A DNA stretch of 36,386 nt, taken from contig JBCBYO010000031.1 in the NCBI GenBank assembly GCA_039815825.1, positions 1-36,386 on the forward strand, written 5' to 3'. The position numbers and the translations under genes were made by a program. How positions within the stretch are numbered: position 1 is the first letter of the stretch; each line of letters begins with the position of its first letter. The DNA is from JBCBDX01 sp039815825. Lineage in GTDB: Bacteria > Pseudomonadota > Alphaproteobacteria > Rhizobiales > Rhizobiaceae. The notes beneath the pieces were generated by a model that saw only the letters and a list, made by a program, of their open reading frames with translations, did no database searches and was not told the DNA's origin. Below are positions 16,205 to 24,138 of this stretch, piece after piece.

Positions 16205-17746
16205 CTAACCCGGCATGTTCGCTACGACAGCATTTGTCTGATCGAGCGTCATTAACGAGCGTCGCTGCCAAGCACTGACCTCATTTGGATAGTCCGTACG
16301 GGCATGGCCACCACGGCTTTCAGGCCGCAAAAGTGCGAATACCGCAATCAACTTCGCCGTCGTCAAAACGTTCGTAAATCGCTGCGAATGCGGATCACTT
16401 TCCAGTTCCAGGATGATCTTCAACGCTTGCCGCATGCCCTCTTCATCGCGCAGGACACCCAGGTGCGCACTCATCGTTTCACGCAAAAGGGTCATGTTGG
16501 GGTGATCAACCGCTTTAGGATGCTCGTCGGTTTCCACCGAGCCGTCACGCCAATCAGCAGACGCCTCGGCCGCGTCACTATCTACCAAGCACTCTGCAAT
16601 ACGCGCCGCAAACACAACGGCTTCAAGGAGCGAGTTGGAGGCGAGCCGGTTAGCGCCATGTGCGCCCGTGGCTGTGCACTCACCGGCTGCCCATAGCCCT
16701 GGCAACGATGTTTGCCCACTTGCATCAGTCCAAATCCCGCCCATGAAATAGTGGGCTGCTGGAATAACCGGAATGCCCTCTCTGGTTGGATCGATACCGG
16801 CATCTTGGCAATAGCCATAAACAGTAGGAAACTCCTCCACCCAATCATCAACGACCGAAGTGCAATCAAGAAACGCGCCACGACCGGCTTGAACTTCGGC
16901 AAATATGCCACGCGCCACCACGTCGCGTGGAGCCAGTTCCGCATCCCGGTGAATATCCAGCATGAACCGCTTGCCGTCAGCGTTGAACAATTGCGCACCA
17001 TGCCCGCGCAGCGCCTCGGTCGCCAAGGGTGCCGGGTCTTTGCCGACATTGATTGCGGTGGGGTGAAATTGCACGAACTCCATATCGGCCATCCGCGCGC
17101 CAGCACGCGCCGCCATCCCGATACCGCCGCCACGCGCCTCGGTAGGATTTGTCGTCACTTCATAAAGGTGTCCGACACCGCCGGTTGCCATGATCACGTT
17201 GGAGCCATGCACATGTTGAAGTTCGCCCTGCCCGGCCTGGTCACGTGCGATGACACCCGACACAGTGCCGTTTTGCGTGATCAAATCCTCCACGACATAG
17301 CCTTCAAGCAACCGGATATGCGAGGCGTCTTCAACCGCCGTCACCAAAGCCTGCATGATGGCGCGCCCGGCCATATCGCCCTTGACCCGCACAACGCGGT
17401 TTTCTGAATGGGCCGCCTCGCGCGACACCATCAGTTTGCCTTCAAGATCGCGGTCGAACGGCACGCCAAATTCCAGCAGGTCGGTAATCCGGTCGGCGGC
17501 TTCGCTCGCCATACCGCGCACAATGTCTTCATCGACAATGCCATCACCGGCAATCAACGTATCCTGCACATGCTTTTCGATTGTGTCTCCGGGTGCCACC
17601 GCCGCCGCGATGCCCGCCTGTGCCCACGCCGATGAAGCACCCCGCCCAATGGGCGCGGAGGCCAAAATCGTAACAGCCTTTGGTGCTAGTTTCAGTGCGC
17701 AGAAAAGGCCTGCCAGCCCACCGCCGATGATAAGGATTGGCTTCAT
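16205..17746 (-). CDS. nadB: L-aspartate oxidase
   Basis: FAD enzyme that oxidises aspartate to iminoaspartate, the substrate of NadA. The 513-residue protein has the FAD-binding GGGLAGLFCAL at the N-terminus, GASSAWAQAGIAAAV, the substrate-region EFVQFHPT, and HGANRLASNSLLEA near the C-terminal part of the FAD domain. The ATG at 17746 is chosen because it overlaps the upstream gene's stop as ATGA; an open frame nine codons longer lies inside that gene. It is third in the nadA–deiminase–nadB run. Confidence 0.96.
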   Translation of the reverse strand: MKPILIIGGGLAGLFCALKLAPKAVTILASAPIGRGASSAWAQAGIAAAVAPGDTIEKHVQDTLIAGDGIVDEDIVRGMASEAADRITDLLEFGVPFDRDLEGKLMVSREAAHSENRVVRVKGDMAGRAIMQALVTAVEDASHIRLLEGYVVEDLITQNGTVSGVIARDQAGQGELQHVHGSNVIMATGGVGHLYEVTTNPTEARGGGIGMAARAGARMADMEFVQFHPTAINVGKDPAPLATEALRGHGAQLFNADGKRFMLDIHRDAELAPRDVVARGIFAEVQAGRGAFLDCTSVVDDWVEEFPTVYGYCQDAGIDPTREGIPVIPAAHYFMGGIWTDASGQTSLPGLWAAGECTATGAHGANRLASNSLLEAVVFAARIAECLVDSDAAEASADWRDGSVETDEHPKAVDHPNMTLLRETMSAHLGVLRDEEGMRQALKIILELESDPHSQRFTNVLTTAKLIAVFALLRPESRGGHARTDYPNEVSAWQRRSLMTLDQTNAVVANMPG

Positions 17747-18801
17747 ACCGCAGGCACCTGTTGCGTGGCGCAATGGATGCCGCCGCCGATCTCGCCCAAC
17801 GCATCAACGTCCAATGTCACGATCTCACGTCCCGGGTAGTGCTTTGCCAAGGCGACCTTCGCCGCTTCATCCGTCTCTGGATCGCCAAATTGCGCGGCAA
17901 TCACTGCGCCATTGCAGATATAGTAGTTCGCATAGGAGGCGACGAAATCCTCGGATGTCACACGGCGCGTGTTGGGTTCAGCGATGACATGAACATCCAA
18001 ACCAGCGGCTAACAATGCGTCATGCGTATCAAGCGCCGCCAGATGGAATGGGTCAGACATATCGGGATCATCCGGTAAATTGACCAGCACACGCCCGGGA
18101 CCAGTGAACCGGGCCAAGCTGTCAATGTGATAGTCGGTGATATCCATGTCTTTGACACCGCGCGACCATATCATCCGCTCAGCGCCATAGGCGGTCAGCA
18201 AACGTTGCTCAATCACATCGCGCGACAAGCCTGGATTACGGTTGTTATGCACCCACGAACTTTCATGCGCCATCAACAGGCCATGGCCGTCATGCTCAAC
18301 CCCACCGGCTTCGCCGACGAGGCCGCTGTCGACCACTTCAAGTTCAAGCCAGCGCGCGAGGCGTTCAGCCACCAAACCATCCGCTTTGTGTTCTTGCCGG
18401 TTGCCCCAGCCATTAAACTTCAAATGGCTGACAACACGGCGGCCACTCTCGTCAAACGCGATCAAAGGCCCACTGTCGCGTGCCCAAAGGTCATCGGTCA
18501 GGATATTCACCAACTCCACACCTCGGCTTAAGCGGGCACGAATAGACCCGTGATGCTGCTTGGCCGCCGCCAGAACGACGGGTTCAAAATCAGCAATCGC
18601 ATTGGCCACATCTACAATCGTGCCCTGCAAATCATCGAGAAAGTAGCGGTCTGTGTGAACGGAACGGTTCACCGGCCATTGCATGAAAGTGAATTCATGC
18701 GGCGCTTCCTCCGGCGGGACATGCAGCCGACGATCAGCTGAAAACGCCGTCGATGACATCATACAGCCAACCCCCGCAAGAAACTGACGGCGATTAAACA
18801 T
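17743..18801 (-). CDS. Agmatine deiminase/peptidyl-arginine deiminase family protein with Tat-like signal
   Basis: Guanidino-group hydrolase of the PAD_porph family, 352 residues. The amidinotransferase-fold motifs are present: DDLWARDSGP, FNGWG, a GGVEHDG variant of the usual GGxxHxDG, HID in a YHIDSLARF segment, and the catalytic cysteine in GGGIHCATQQ near the C-terminus. The N-terminus NRRQFLAGVG followed by a hydrophobic stretch and AFSA looks like a twin-arginine signal, unusual for an agmatine deiminase. It starts 15 bases after the nadA stop and overlaps nadB by four bases, so it is part of the nad operon. Agmatine is the best-known substrate; the true one is uncertain. Confidence 0.86.
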   Translation of the reverse strand: MFNRRQFLAGVGCMMSSTAFSADRRLHVPPEEAPHEFTFMQWPVNRSVHTDRYFLDDLQGTIVDVANAIADFEPVVLAAAKQHHGSIRARLSRGVELVNILTDDLWARDSGPLIAFDESGRRVVSHLKFNGWGNRQEHKADGLVAERLARWLELEVVDSGLVGEAGGVEHDGHGLLMAHESSWVHNNRNPGLSRDVIEQRLLTAYGAERMIWSRGVKDMDITDYHIDSLARFTGPGRVLVNLPDDPDMSDPFHLAALDTHDALLAAGLDVHVIAEPNTRRVTSEDFVASYANYYICNGAVIAAQFGDPETDEAAKVALAKHYPGREIVTLDVDALGEIGGGIHCATQQVPAV

Positions 18802-18816
18802 GGCAAATCGCTACGT

Positions 18817-19893
18817 TCACTGTTTCAAATTCACCATGCGCTCGACGGCCAACCTTGCGCGGTCGGCGATCGCCGGATCGATGTGGATTTCTTCTTTCAT
18901 TTCACAAAGCGCATCGAGAATTTTCGGCAGTGTGATCCGCTTCATGTGCGGGCACAGATTGCATGGTTTGACGAATTCAACATCGGGCACCGATGACTGA
19001 ATGTTCGACGCCATGGAGCATTCTGTAACCAGCAGCACTTTAGGCGGGCGATTGTCACGCACATAGTTGATCATGCCAGACGTCGAACCGGTAAAATCAG
19101 CAACCTCGACCACATCAAACGGGCATTCGGGGTGCGCGATGATTTGGATCGAAGGATCAGCTTCTTTATAGGCGAGCAGCTCTTCGGCCGTGAAACGCTC
19201 ATGCACCTCACAGTGGCCCTTCCAGGTCAGGATTTTTACGTCCGTCTGGTTGGCAACATTCTGCGCCAGATATTCATCGGGAATGCAGAGCACGCGGTCC
19301 ACACCGAAACTCTCAACCACCTGCACCGCGTTTGAGGATGTGCAGCAAATATCGGTCTCTGCCTTCACATCGGCAGACGTGTTCACATAGGTGACCACGG
19401 GAACGCCCGGATATTTCTCCCTCAAAAGGCGCACATCTTCACCTGTGATGGATTCCGATAAGGAGCATCCCGCCTTCATGTCTGGAATGAGAACGGTCTT
19501 GTCTGGGTTCAGTAGCTTCGACGTTTCCGCCATAAAGTGAACGCCGCACTGGATTATGACTTGCTCGTCCACCTTGGTCGCTTCCTTGGCGAGTTGCAGC
19601 GAGTCCCCCACGATATCCGCCACGCAGTGAAAAATGTCGGGCGTCTGGTAATTATGCGCCAAAATAACCGCGTCCCGCTCTTTCTTCAGCCGGTTAATGG
19701 CGGCTACGTAGGGCGCGTAAACCGGCCACTCGATGGCAGGGATGTGATCTTTCACGCGTTCATAAAGGTCGGCCGTCTCGCGCTCAACATCCGCATTCCA
19801 TTCAAGGACGGGTCGTTCAATCACGCCAAAACGTTCCGCGGCCGTCTTCTTACCGGCAGCGTTGATCTGGTTTTGCGTTTCGAAAGCTGCCAC
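18817..19893 (-). CDS. nadA: Quinolinate synthase
   Basis: [4Fe-4S] enzyme condensing iminoaspartate with dihydroxyacetone phosphate to quinolinate. Three likely cluster cysteines are visible, in the IIQCGVHF, ICCTSSNA and CNLCPHM segments. Other NadA motifs are HNYQTPDIF, MAETSKLLNP and PDMKAGCSLSES. I set the start at the GTG at 19893 because GGAGG lies five bases before it. A GTG at 19950 in the same frame would add 19 residues with no ribosome site, and would sit close to the arsR operator. First gene of the nadA–deiminase–nadB operon. Confidence 0.94.
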   Translation of the reverse strand: MAAFETQNQINAAGKKTAAERFGVIERPVLEWNADVERETADLYERVKDHIPAIEWPVYAPYVAAINRLKKERDAVILAHNYQTPDIFHCVADIVGDSLQLAKEATKVDEQVIIQCGVHFMAETSKLLNPDKTVLIPDMKAGCSLSESITGEDVRLLREKYPGVPVVTYVNTSADVKAETDICCTSSNAVQVVESFGVDRVLCIPDEYLAQNVANQTDVKILTWKGHCEVHERFTAEELLAYKEADPSIQIIAHPECPFDVVEVADFTGSTSGMINYVRDNRPPKVLLVTECSMASNIQSSVPDVEFVKPCNLCPHMKRITLPKILDALCEMKEEIHIDPAIADRARLAVERMVNLKQ

Positions 19894-19987
19894 TGCGCCC
19901 TCCACGGTTTCATTGCCTTGTAATGGACATAGGCGAGTGAGGAAGGACACACAAGCTGCCGAGATGACGCTTGACTCATATCAAAAT

Positions 19988-20003
19988 ATCATGAATTCAT
20001 GAT
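19988..20003. promoter_or_regulatory. ArsR operator palindrome
   Basis: ATCATGAATTCATGAT is a perfect 16-bp palindrome ending two bases before the arsR ATG. The best promoter match (ATGACG at 19964, TATCAT at 19987) overlaps it, so bound repressor would block initiation. Arsenite would release it. Confidence 0.65.
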
Positions 20004-20005
20004 TT

Positions 20006-20338
20006 ATGGATACGATCAAAGCAATCGACGCATTCGCTGCCTTGGCGCATGATACACGTTTGGACGTGTTCCGCCTTCTGATCAAAAAGGGCGCCGACGG
20101 TATGGCAGCAGGCGATATCGCCGAGGCCTTGGACATCAAGCAAAACACGATGAGCGCCAATTTGGCCGTTCTGACGCGCGCCGGGCTAATTTACGCCACA
20201 CGGGATGGCCGCTCAGTGCGGTACGCCGCTGATTTGGAGGGCCTGCGCGGCTTGTTGAGTTTTATCATGGAAGACTGCTGCGGGGGGCGTGCAGAACTTT
20301 GCCAACCCGTACTCGACGAACTTGTGTGTGACTGCTGA
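20006..20338 (+). CDS. arsR: ArsR-family arsenite-responsive repressor
   Basis: Winged-helix metalloregulator of 110 residues heading the arsenic operon. The DNA-binding part includes LAHDTRLDVFRLL, IKQNTMSANLAVLTRAGLI and the wing RDGRSVRYAA. The As(III)-binding cysteines are probably in the C-terminal CCGGRAELC and CDC segments, a placement seen in other alphaproteobacterial ArsR proteins and different from the ELCVCDL type. No ribosome site precedes the ATG, and the predicted transcription start lies only a few bases upstream, so the mRNA may be nearly leaderless. Confidence 0.93.
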   Translation: MDTIKAIDAFAALAHDTRLDVFRLLIKKGADGMAAGDIAEALDIKQNTMSANLAVLTRAGLIYATRDGRSVRYAADLEGLRGLLSFIMEDCCGGRAELCQPVLDELVCDC

Positions 20339-20349
20339 GGGAGGAACCA

Positions 20350-20844
20350 ATGGCAGACAAGGTCTATAATGTATTGTTTCTATGCACGGGCAATTCAGCC
20401 CGTTCCATCATCGCCGAAGCGATCATAAACAGGATCGGCCAAGGCCGGTTCAAAGGCTATTCGGCTGGTTCACAGCCCAAAGGTGAGGTTCACCCCCGCA
20501 CGCTGCGCCTGTTGAAAACACTAAACTACAATACGGACTTTGCCCGGTCTAAAAACTGGGACGAATTCGCCGCGTCTGATGCCCCGCAAATGGATTTCGT
20601 GTTCACCGTGTGTGACAACGCCGCCAATGAAACCTGTCCGGTCTGGCCCGGTCAACCGATGAGCGCCCACTGGGGCGTACCGGACCCGGCAGCCGTTGAA
20701 GGTTCTGATGCAGAGCAAGCCTTTGCTTTCGATGATGCACACAGAATGCTGAACAGCAGAATTTCGATCTTTACATCCCTGCCCATCACCGGTTTGGACA
20801 AGCTATCCCTGCAAAAGCGACTGGACGAAATCGGAAACCAATAA
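20350..20844 (+). CDS. arsC: Arsenate reductase, LMW-phosphatase fold (first copy)
   Basis: Reduces arsenate to arsenite. The 164-residue protein has the active-site loop LCTGNSARS (CX5R) at the N-terminus and two further cysteines in VCDNAANETCP. This fits the three-cysteine cascade of thioredoxin-linked ArsC enzymes. The WDEF and AHWGVPDP segments are shared with the second copy at 21901. A tyrosine phosphatase role is less likely given the operon. GGGAGG lies just before the ATG; it is 11 bases after arsR and overlaps aqpS by one base. Confidence 0.92.
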   Translation: MADKVYNVLFLCTGNSARSIIAEAIINRIGQGRFKGYSAGSQPKGEVHPRTLRLLKTLNYNTDFARSKNWDEFAASDAPQMDFVFTVCDNAANETCPVWPGQPMSAHWGVPDPAAVEGSDAEQAFAFDDAHRMLNSRISIFTSLPITGLDKLSLQKRLDEIGNQ

Positions 20845-21509
20845 TGTCCTATACCAACGCACAAAAACTCGGTGCCGAATTCGTCGGCACTGCCTTCCTG
20901 CTGGCGACTGTTATCGGCTCCGGCATTATGGGGGAGATGCTCGCTGGCGGAAACGTCGCCATCGCACTTCTCGGCAACACAATCCCTACTGGCGCGATTC
21001 TGGTCGTGCTCATCACCATGCTGGGCCCGATTTCCGGCGCGCATTTCAACCCGGCGGTGACTTTGGTATTCCGGCTGCGCGGTGAAATCGACACCGGCCT
21101 TTCGCTGCAATATGTGGGCGTTCAAATTGTCGGCGGCATCCTCGGCGTTCTGATCGCCAACGCGATGTTTGGGCTCGAAATCTTCCAGATATCGGAAAAA
21201 GTACGTTCCGGTGGACCGCAATGGCTGGCGGAAATCGTCGCCACCTTCGGCCTTGTCGCGGTGATCCTGCTGACGATCAAAGCCAAGGAAAGCGCGGTCG
21301 CGATGGCCGTCGGCCTCTACATAACGGCGGCCTACTGGTTCACTGCGTCAACCAGCTTTGCCAATCCGGCAGTCACGATTTCGCGCGCATTTTCCGACAC
21401 TTTCGCCGGCATTCGCCCCGCTGATGTTGTCCCGTTCATCGCCATGCAAATCATCGGCGCGCTACTGGCTTGGGCCTATTGCCGCTGGCAACTTGGAGAG
21501 AAAAAGTGA
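20844..21509 (+). CDS. aqpS: Aquaglyceroporin of the arsenic operon (AqpS-like)
   Basis: MIP-family channel of 221 residues with six predicted membrane helices. Both NPA half-helices are intact: HFNPAVTL in the first half and FANPAVTISRAF in the second. In Sinorhizobium meliloti, AqpS replaces ArsB and lets arsenite made by ArsC leave down its gradient. Here no ArsB or Acr3 is present, which fits that role. It overlaps arsC upstream by one base and the next arsC by GTGA. Confidence 0.9.
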   Translation: MSYTNAQKLGAEFVGTAFLLATVIGSGIMGEMLAGGNVAIALLGNTIPTGAILVVLITMLGPISGAHFNPAVTLVFRLRGEIDTGLSLQYVGVQIVGGILGVLIANAMFGLEIFQISEKVRSGGPQWLAEIVATFGLVAVILLTIKAKESAVAMAVGLYITAAYWFTASTSFANPAVTISRAFSDTFAGIRPADVVPFIAMQIIGALLAWAYCRWQLGEKK

Positions 21510-21904
21510 TTGTCATCCATCACAACCCGGACTGCGGCACGTCCCGCAACGTGCTTGCTATGATCGAAGCATCGGGGGCTGAGCATACCGTTATTGAGTA
21601 TCTGAAAACGGGTTGGTCGCGCGAGCAATTGCTTGGCCTTTTCGCCGCTGCCGACCTTACCCCGCGGTCAGCTCTGCGCACCTCAAAGTCACCGGCTGAA
21701 GAATTGGGACTGACTGATCCCGCCGTCGGCGATGAGCAGCTGCTCGATGCGATGTTGGAACATCCAATCCTGGTGAACCGCCCGATCGTTTGCTCACCGC
21801 GGGGCGTAAAGCTTTGCCGCCCGTCTGAGGCTGTTTTCGCGCTGTTGCCTGAAGGCTCGCTTACTGAATACACCAAAGAAGATGGAGAGGTTATCCGTCC
21901 ATGA
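21506..21904 (+). CDS. arsC: Arsenate reductase, glutaredoxin-dependent (thioredoxin fold)
   Basis: Classical plasmid-R773-type ArsC of 132 residues. It has the catalytic HNPDCGTSRN segment (Cys near residue 10), the RSALRTSKSPAEELG region with arsenate-binding arginine, and HPILVNRPIV, which carries another binding arginine. It uses glutathione and glutaredoxin, so it is unrelated in fold to its two neighbours. The start is the GTG at 21506 in the GTGA overlap with aqpS, preceded by GAGAGAAAAA. It overlaps the following arsC by ATGA. Confidence 0.93.
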   Translation: MIVIHHNPDCGTSRNVLAMIEASGAEHTVIEYLKTGWSREQLLGLFAAADLTPRSALRTSKSPAEELGLTDPAVGDEQLLDAMLEHPILVNRPIVCSPRGVKLCRPSEAVFALLPEGSLTEYTKEDGEVIRP

Positions 21905-22413
21905 AGAACATCCTCGTACTTTGTACCGCCAATTCTGCACGGTCCATTTTGGGTGAAGCCTTGTTTGCGCGCCTCGGCGAGGGACGCGTCACCTCTTTTT
22001 CTGCCGGATCAACACCGCGCGGCACGCCAAATCCACACGGGTTGAAGCTATTGGAATCCAAGGGGTACGACACCACCCAATTCCGTTCCAAGAGCTGGGA
22101 TGAGTTCGAAGGCGAAGGCTCACCCTCCATGGATATCGTCGTTACCGTTTGTGACAATGCAGCAGGCGAAACATGTCCCATCTGGCCCGGTGCGCCCGTC
22201 CAAGCCCACTGGGGCATTCCGGACCCTCATGGCGAGACAGACGAAGAATGGGCCGCATCCTTTGAAAGCACCTACGCCCTGTTGGAAGCGCGTGTCATGG
22301 CCCTAATGGCCCTGCCGTTTGAAGACATGAACGCCGTTGACTTGAAAACAGCGTTGAACACAATTGGTGCGATGCAGGGCTCCACCGAGCTTGCGCAAAG
22401 CTACGCGTCATGA
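21901..22413 (+). CDS. arsC: Arsenate reductase, LMW-phosphatase fold (second copy)
   Basis: Paralogue of the gene at 20350, 170 residues, with LCTANSARS (CX5R), SKSWDEFEG, VCDNAAGETCP and AHWGIPDP in the same order. The shared motifs are strong but the rest has diverged, so this is not a recent duplication. It overlaps the genes on both sides by four bases, so it is firmly in the operon. Thioredoxin-linked arsenate reduction is the likely job; a different oxyanion or reductant preference is possible. Confidence 0.92.
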   Translation: MKNILVLCTANSARSILGEALFARLGEGRVTSFSAGSTPRGTPNPHGLKLLESKGYDTTQFRSKSWDEFEGEGSPSMDIVVTVCDNAAGETCPIWPGAPVQAHWGIPDPHGETDEEWAASFESTYALLEARVMALMALPFEDMNAVDLKTALNTIGAMQGSTELAQSYAS

Positions 22414-23153
22414 CGAGCGACACAACAAAGCCCTGGCTCGATGATCCGACCATGCCGAACCTGGCGGCGGATCAACTCAACGAAATCGACTTTTCTGCCA
22501 TCTACAACACACCACCCAAGACGCACAGACCACGCGTCCTGATGCTTTATGGTTCGCTGCGTGAAACATCCTATTCTCGGCTGCTGACATATGAGGCCGC
22601 AAGGATCCTGACCTCCCTCGGCGCTGAGGTTAAGATCTTCCATGCCGATGGGCTACCGCTTGTCGACGATGCACCCGCAGAGCACCCCAAGGTCCAAGAG
22701 CTGCGCAACCTTTCCATCTGGTCGGAAGCACAAGTCTGGTGCACGCCCGAACGACATGGTGCGATGACCGGCGTGATGAAGGCGCAAATAGATTGGCTAC
22801 CTCTTGCACCCATTGGCGGTATCCGCCCCACCCAAGGGCGGACGCTGGCTGTGATGCAGGTTTCGGGCGGGTCACAGAGTTTTAACGCCATCAATCAAAT
22901 GCGCATTCTAGGCCGTTGGATGCGGATGATCACCATCCCAAATCAATCTTCAGTTCCAAAGGCATGGCTCGAGTTTGAAGATGGGCGCATGAAGCCGTCG
23001 TCTCTTTACAATCGCGTCGTGGACGTCATGGAAGAGTTGATGAAATTCACGCTCCTGACACGCGATAAGTCCGCCTATTTAACGGATCGCTACTCAGAGC
23101 GTGTGGAAACCGCCGAAGAGGTCCACAAGCGCGTCAGCTTGAAAAAGATTTAG
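22410..23153 (+). CDS. arsH: ArsH, NADPH-dependent FMN reductase / organoarsenical oxidase
   Basis: Flavodoxin-like FMN protein of 247 residues. It has the phosphate-binding loop GSLRETSYSRLL, the WCTPERHGAMTGVMKAQIDW segment and the MQVSGGSQSFNA loop, all typical of ArsH. Known ArsH proteins oxidise trivalent methyl- and phenylarsenicals to less toxic pentavalent forms. Last gene of the operon, overlapping arsC by ATGA. Its stop overlaps the stop of the convergent SH3 gene by four bases, leaving no room for a separate terminator. Confidence 0.94.
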   Translation: MTSDTTKPWLDDPTMPNLAADQLNEIDFSAIYNTPPKTHRPRVLMLYGSLRETSYSRLLTYEAARILTSLGAEVKIFHADGLPLVDDAPAEHPKVQELRNLSIWSEAQVWCTPERHGAMTGVMKAQIDWLPLAPIGGIRPTQGRTLAVMQVSGGSQSFNAINQMRILGRWMRMITIPNQSSVPKAWLEFEDGRMKPSSLYNRVVDVMEELMKFTLLTRDKSAYLTDRYSERVETAEEVHKRVSLKKI

Positions 23154-23974
23154 CCGCAGACTTCGAAAACGCCGATTGCTTTTTCACCGTCGGAGCACAA
23201 AATGCCGCCCCAGGTGAATGCGCGCTGCCCATCGCCATATTCAATCTCAAACCAGTCAAAACCGCGGAACTCATTACCAACATTCTCGATGATGGTTATC
23301 GGCGTGCCCGCCTCAAGTGCACCGGCAATGGCAAAATCGGTTCCAGGCCCCGCGCGAAGGCGGCCGCCACGCGACTGACCGGTCAGAACGGCACCAGCTG
23401 CCTGTGCGGAGGTTTCGGGGGCCAGTTCAACAGAGCCCGTCGTTTCCGCGTCAACGTCAGCGGGCAAGGACGCTTGCTGCTCCTCGACAGGTGGCACAGT
23501 CGGCTTGTTTGGATCAGCCACGGCCGTGTCCAAGAGTGGCGTTGCTGCTTTTGAAATTCGGGCGTTTTTGGGAGCACCCCCTTGCGGTGTAGCAGCCGCC
23601 ACTTGAGCCTTATCCGCCGCAAGCGGTGCAGCGCGAGCGCTTGCCGGCTCGGCAATAGTGGTCACATAAGCCTGCGCCACCTTCTCACAACCAATCTCTC
23701 GACCGTCGACCTCTAGGGTTGCGGCATCTCCGTCGAGACGAAACGAAATATTCGTATCATCGTGGAGCCACAGACCGTCACCTTCAAAGATCATGCGATC
23801 GAAAATAGCGGAGGTTTGAATAACGCCGTTCGCTTGCGGGGCCGGCAGCGCAATCCTGTAGCTGCTTGAGCATTGAAACTCACCTTCCCTCGCATGGGCT
23901 GAAGGTGAGAAAGATACTGCAGCGGCTAACGCCAAAACAGACAAGGATGCAAAACACGATTTCATTTTATGCAC
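23150..23974 (-). CDS. Exported SH3-domain protein
   Basis: Secreted or periplasmic protein of 274 residues of unknown role. The signal peptide ends near SAHA (about residue 28). A first domain (30–100) contains two cysteines (FQCSSSYRI, REIGCEKV). A low-complexity Ala/Pro/Thr linker follows (about 110–195). The C-terminal bacterial SH3 domain (about 200–270) has LRAGPGTDFAIAG and FDWFEIEYGDGQRAF. Such domains often bind peptidoglycan. The GTG at 23974 is favoured because GGGAG lies six bases upstream; the ATG at 23965 is 15 bases from that site. Confidence 0.85.
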   Translation of the reverse strand: MHKMKSCFASLSVLALAAAVSFSPSAHAREGEFQCSSSYRIALPAPQANGVIQTSAIFDRMIFEGDGLWLHDDTNISFRLDGDAATLEVDGREIGCEKVAQAYVTTIAEPASARAAPLAADKAQVAAATPQGGAPKNARISKAATPLLDTAVADPNKPTVPPVEEQQASLPADVDAETTGSVELAPETSAQAAGAVLTGQSRGGRLRAGPGTDFAIAGALEAGTPITIIENVGNEFRGFDWFEIEYGDGQRAFTWGGILCSDGEKAIGVFEVCG

Positions 23975-24138
23975 GAATCACTCCCGGCTGAAGTTGCGTT
24001 TTTCTAGCCTAAAGTTGCTGTTTCGACCATCCGCATCCTTCTTTAGATCAAAAGCGCTGTACCTTTGGTTCACTTCTTCTGCATTGCGAGGGCGGCCTGA
24101 ACACGTCATAAGATCGTTCTCAATTATGGAGAGCTGCA

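Noticed and set aside
20350..20844. LMW-fold ArsC as a true protein tyrosine phosphatase
   Set aside because: The extra cysteine pair in VCDNAANETCP and the ars operon context favour arsenate reduction.
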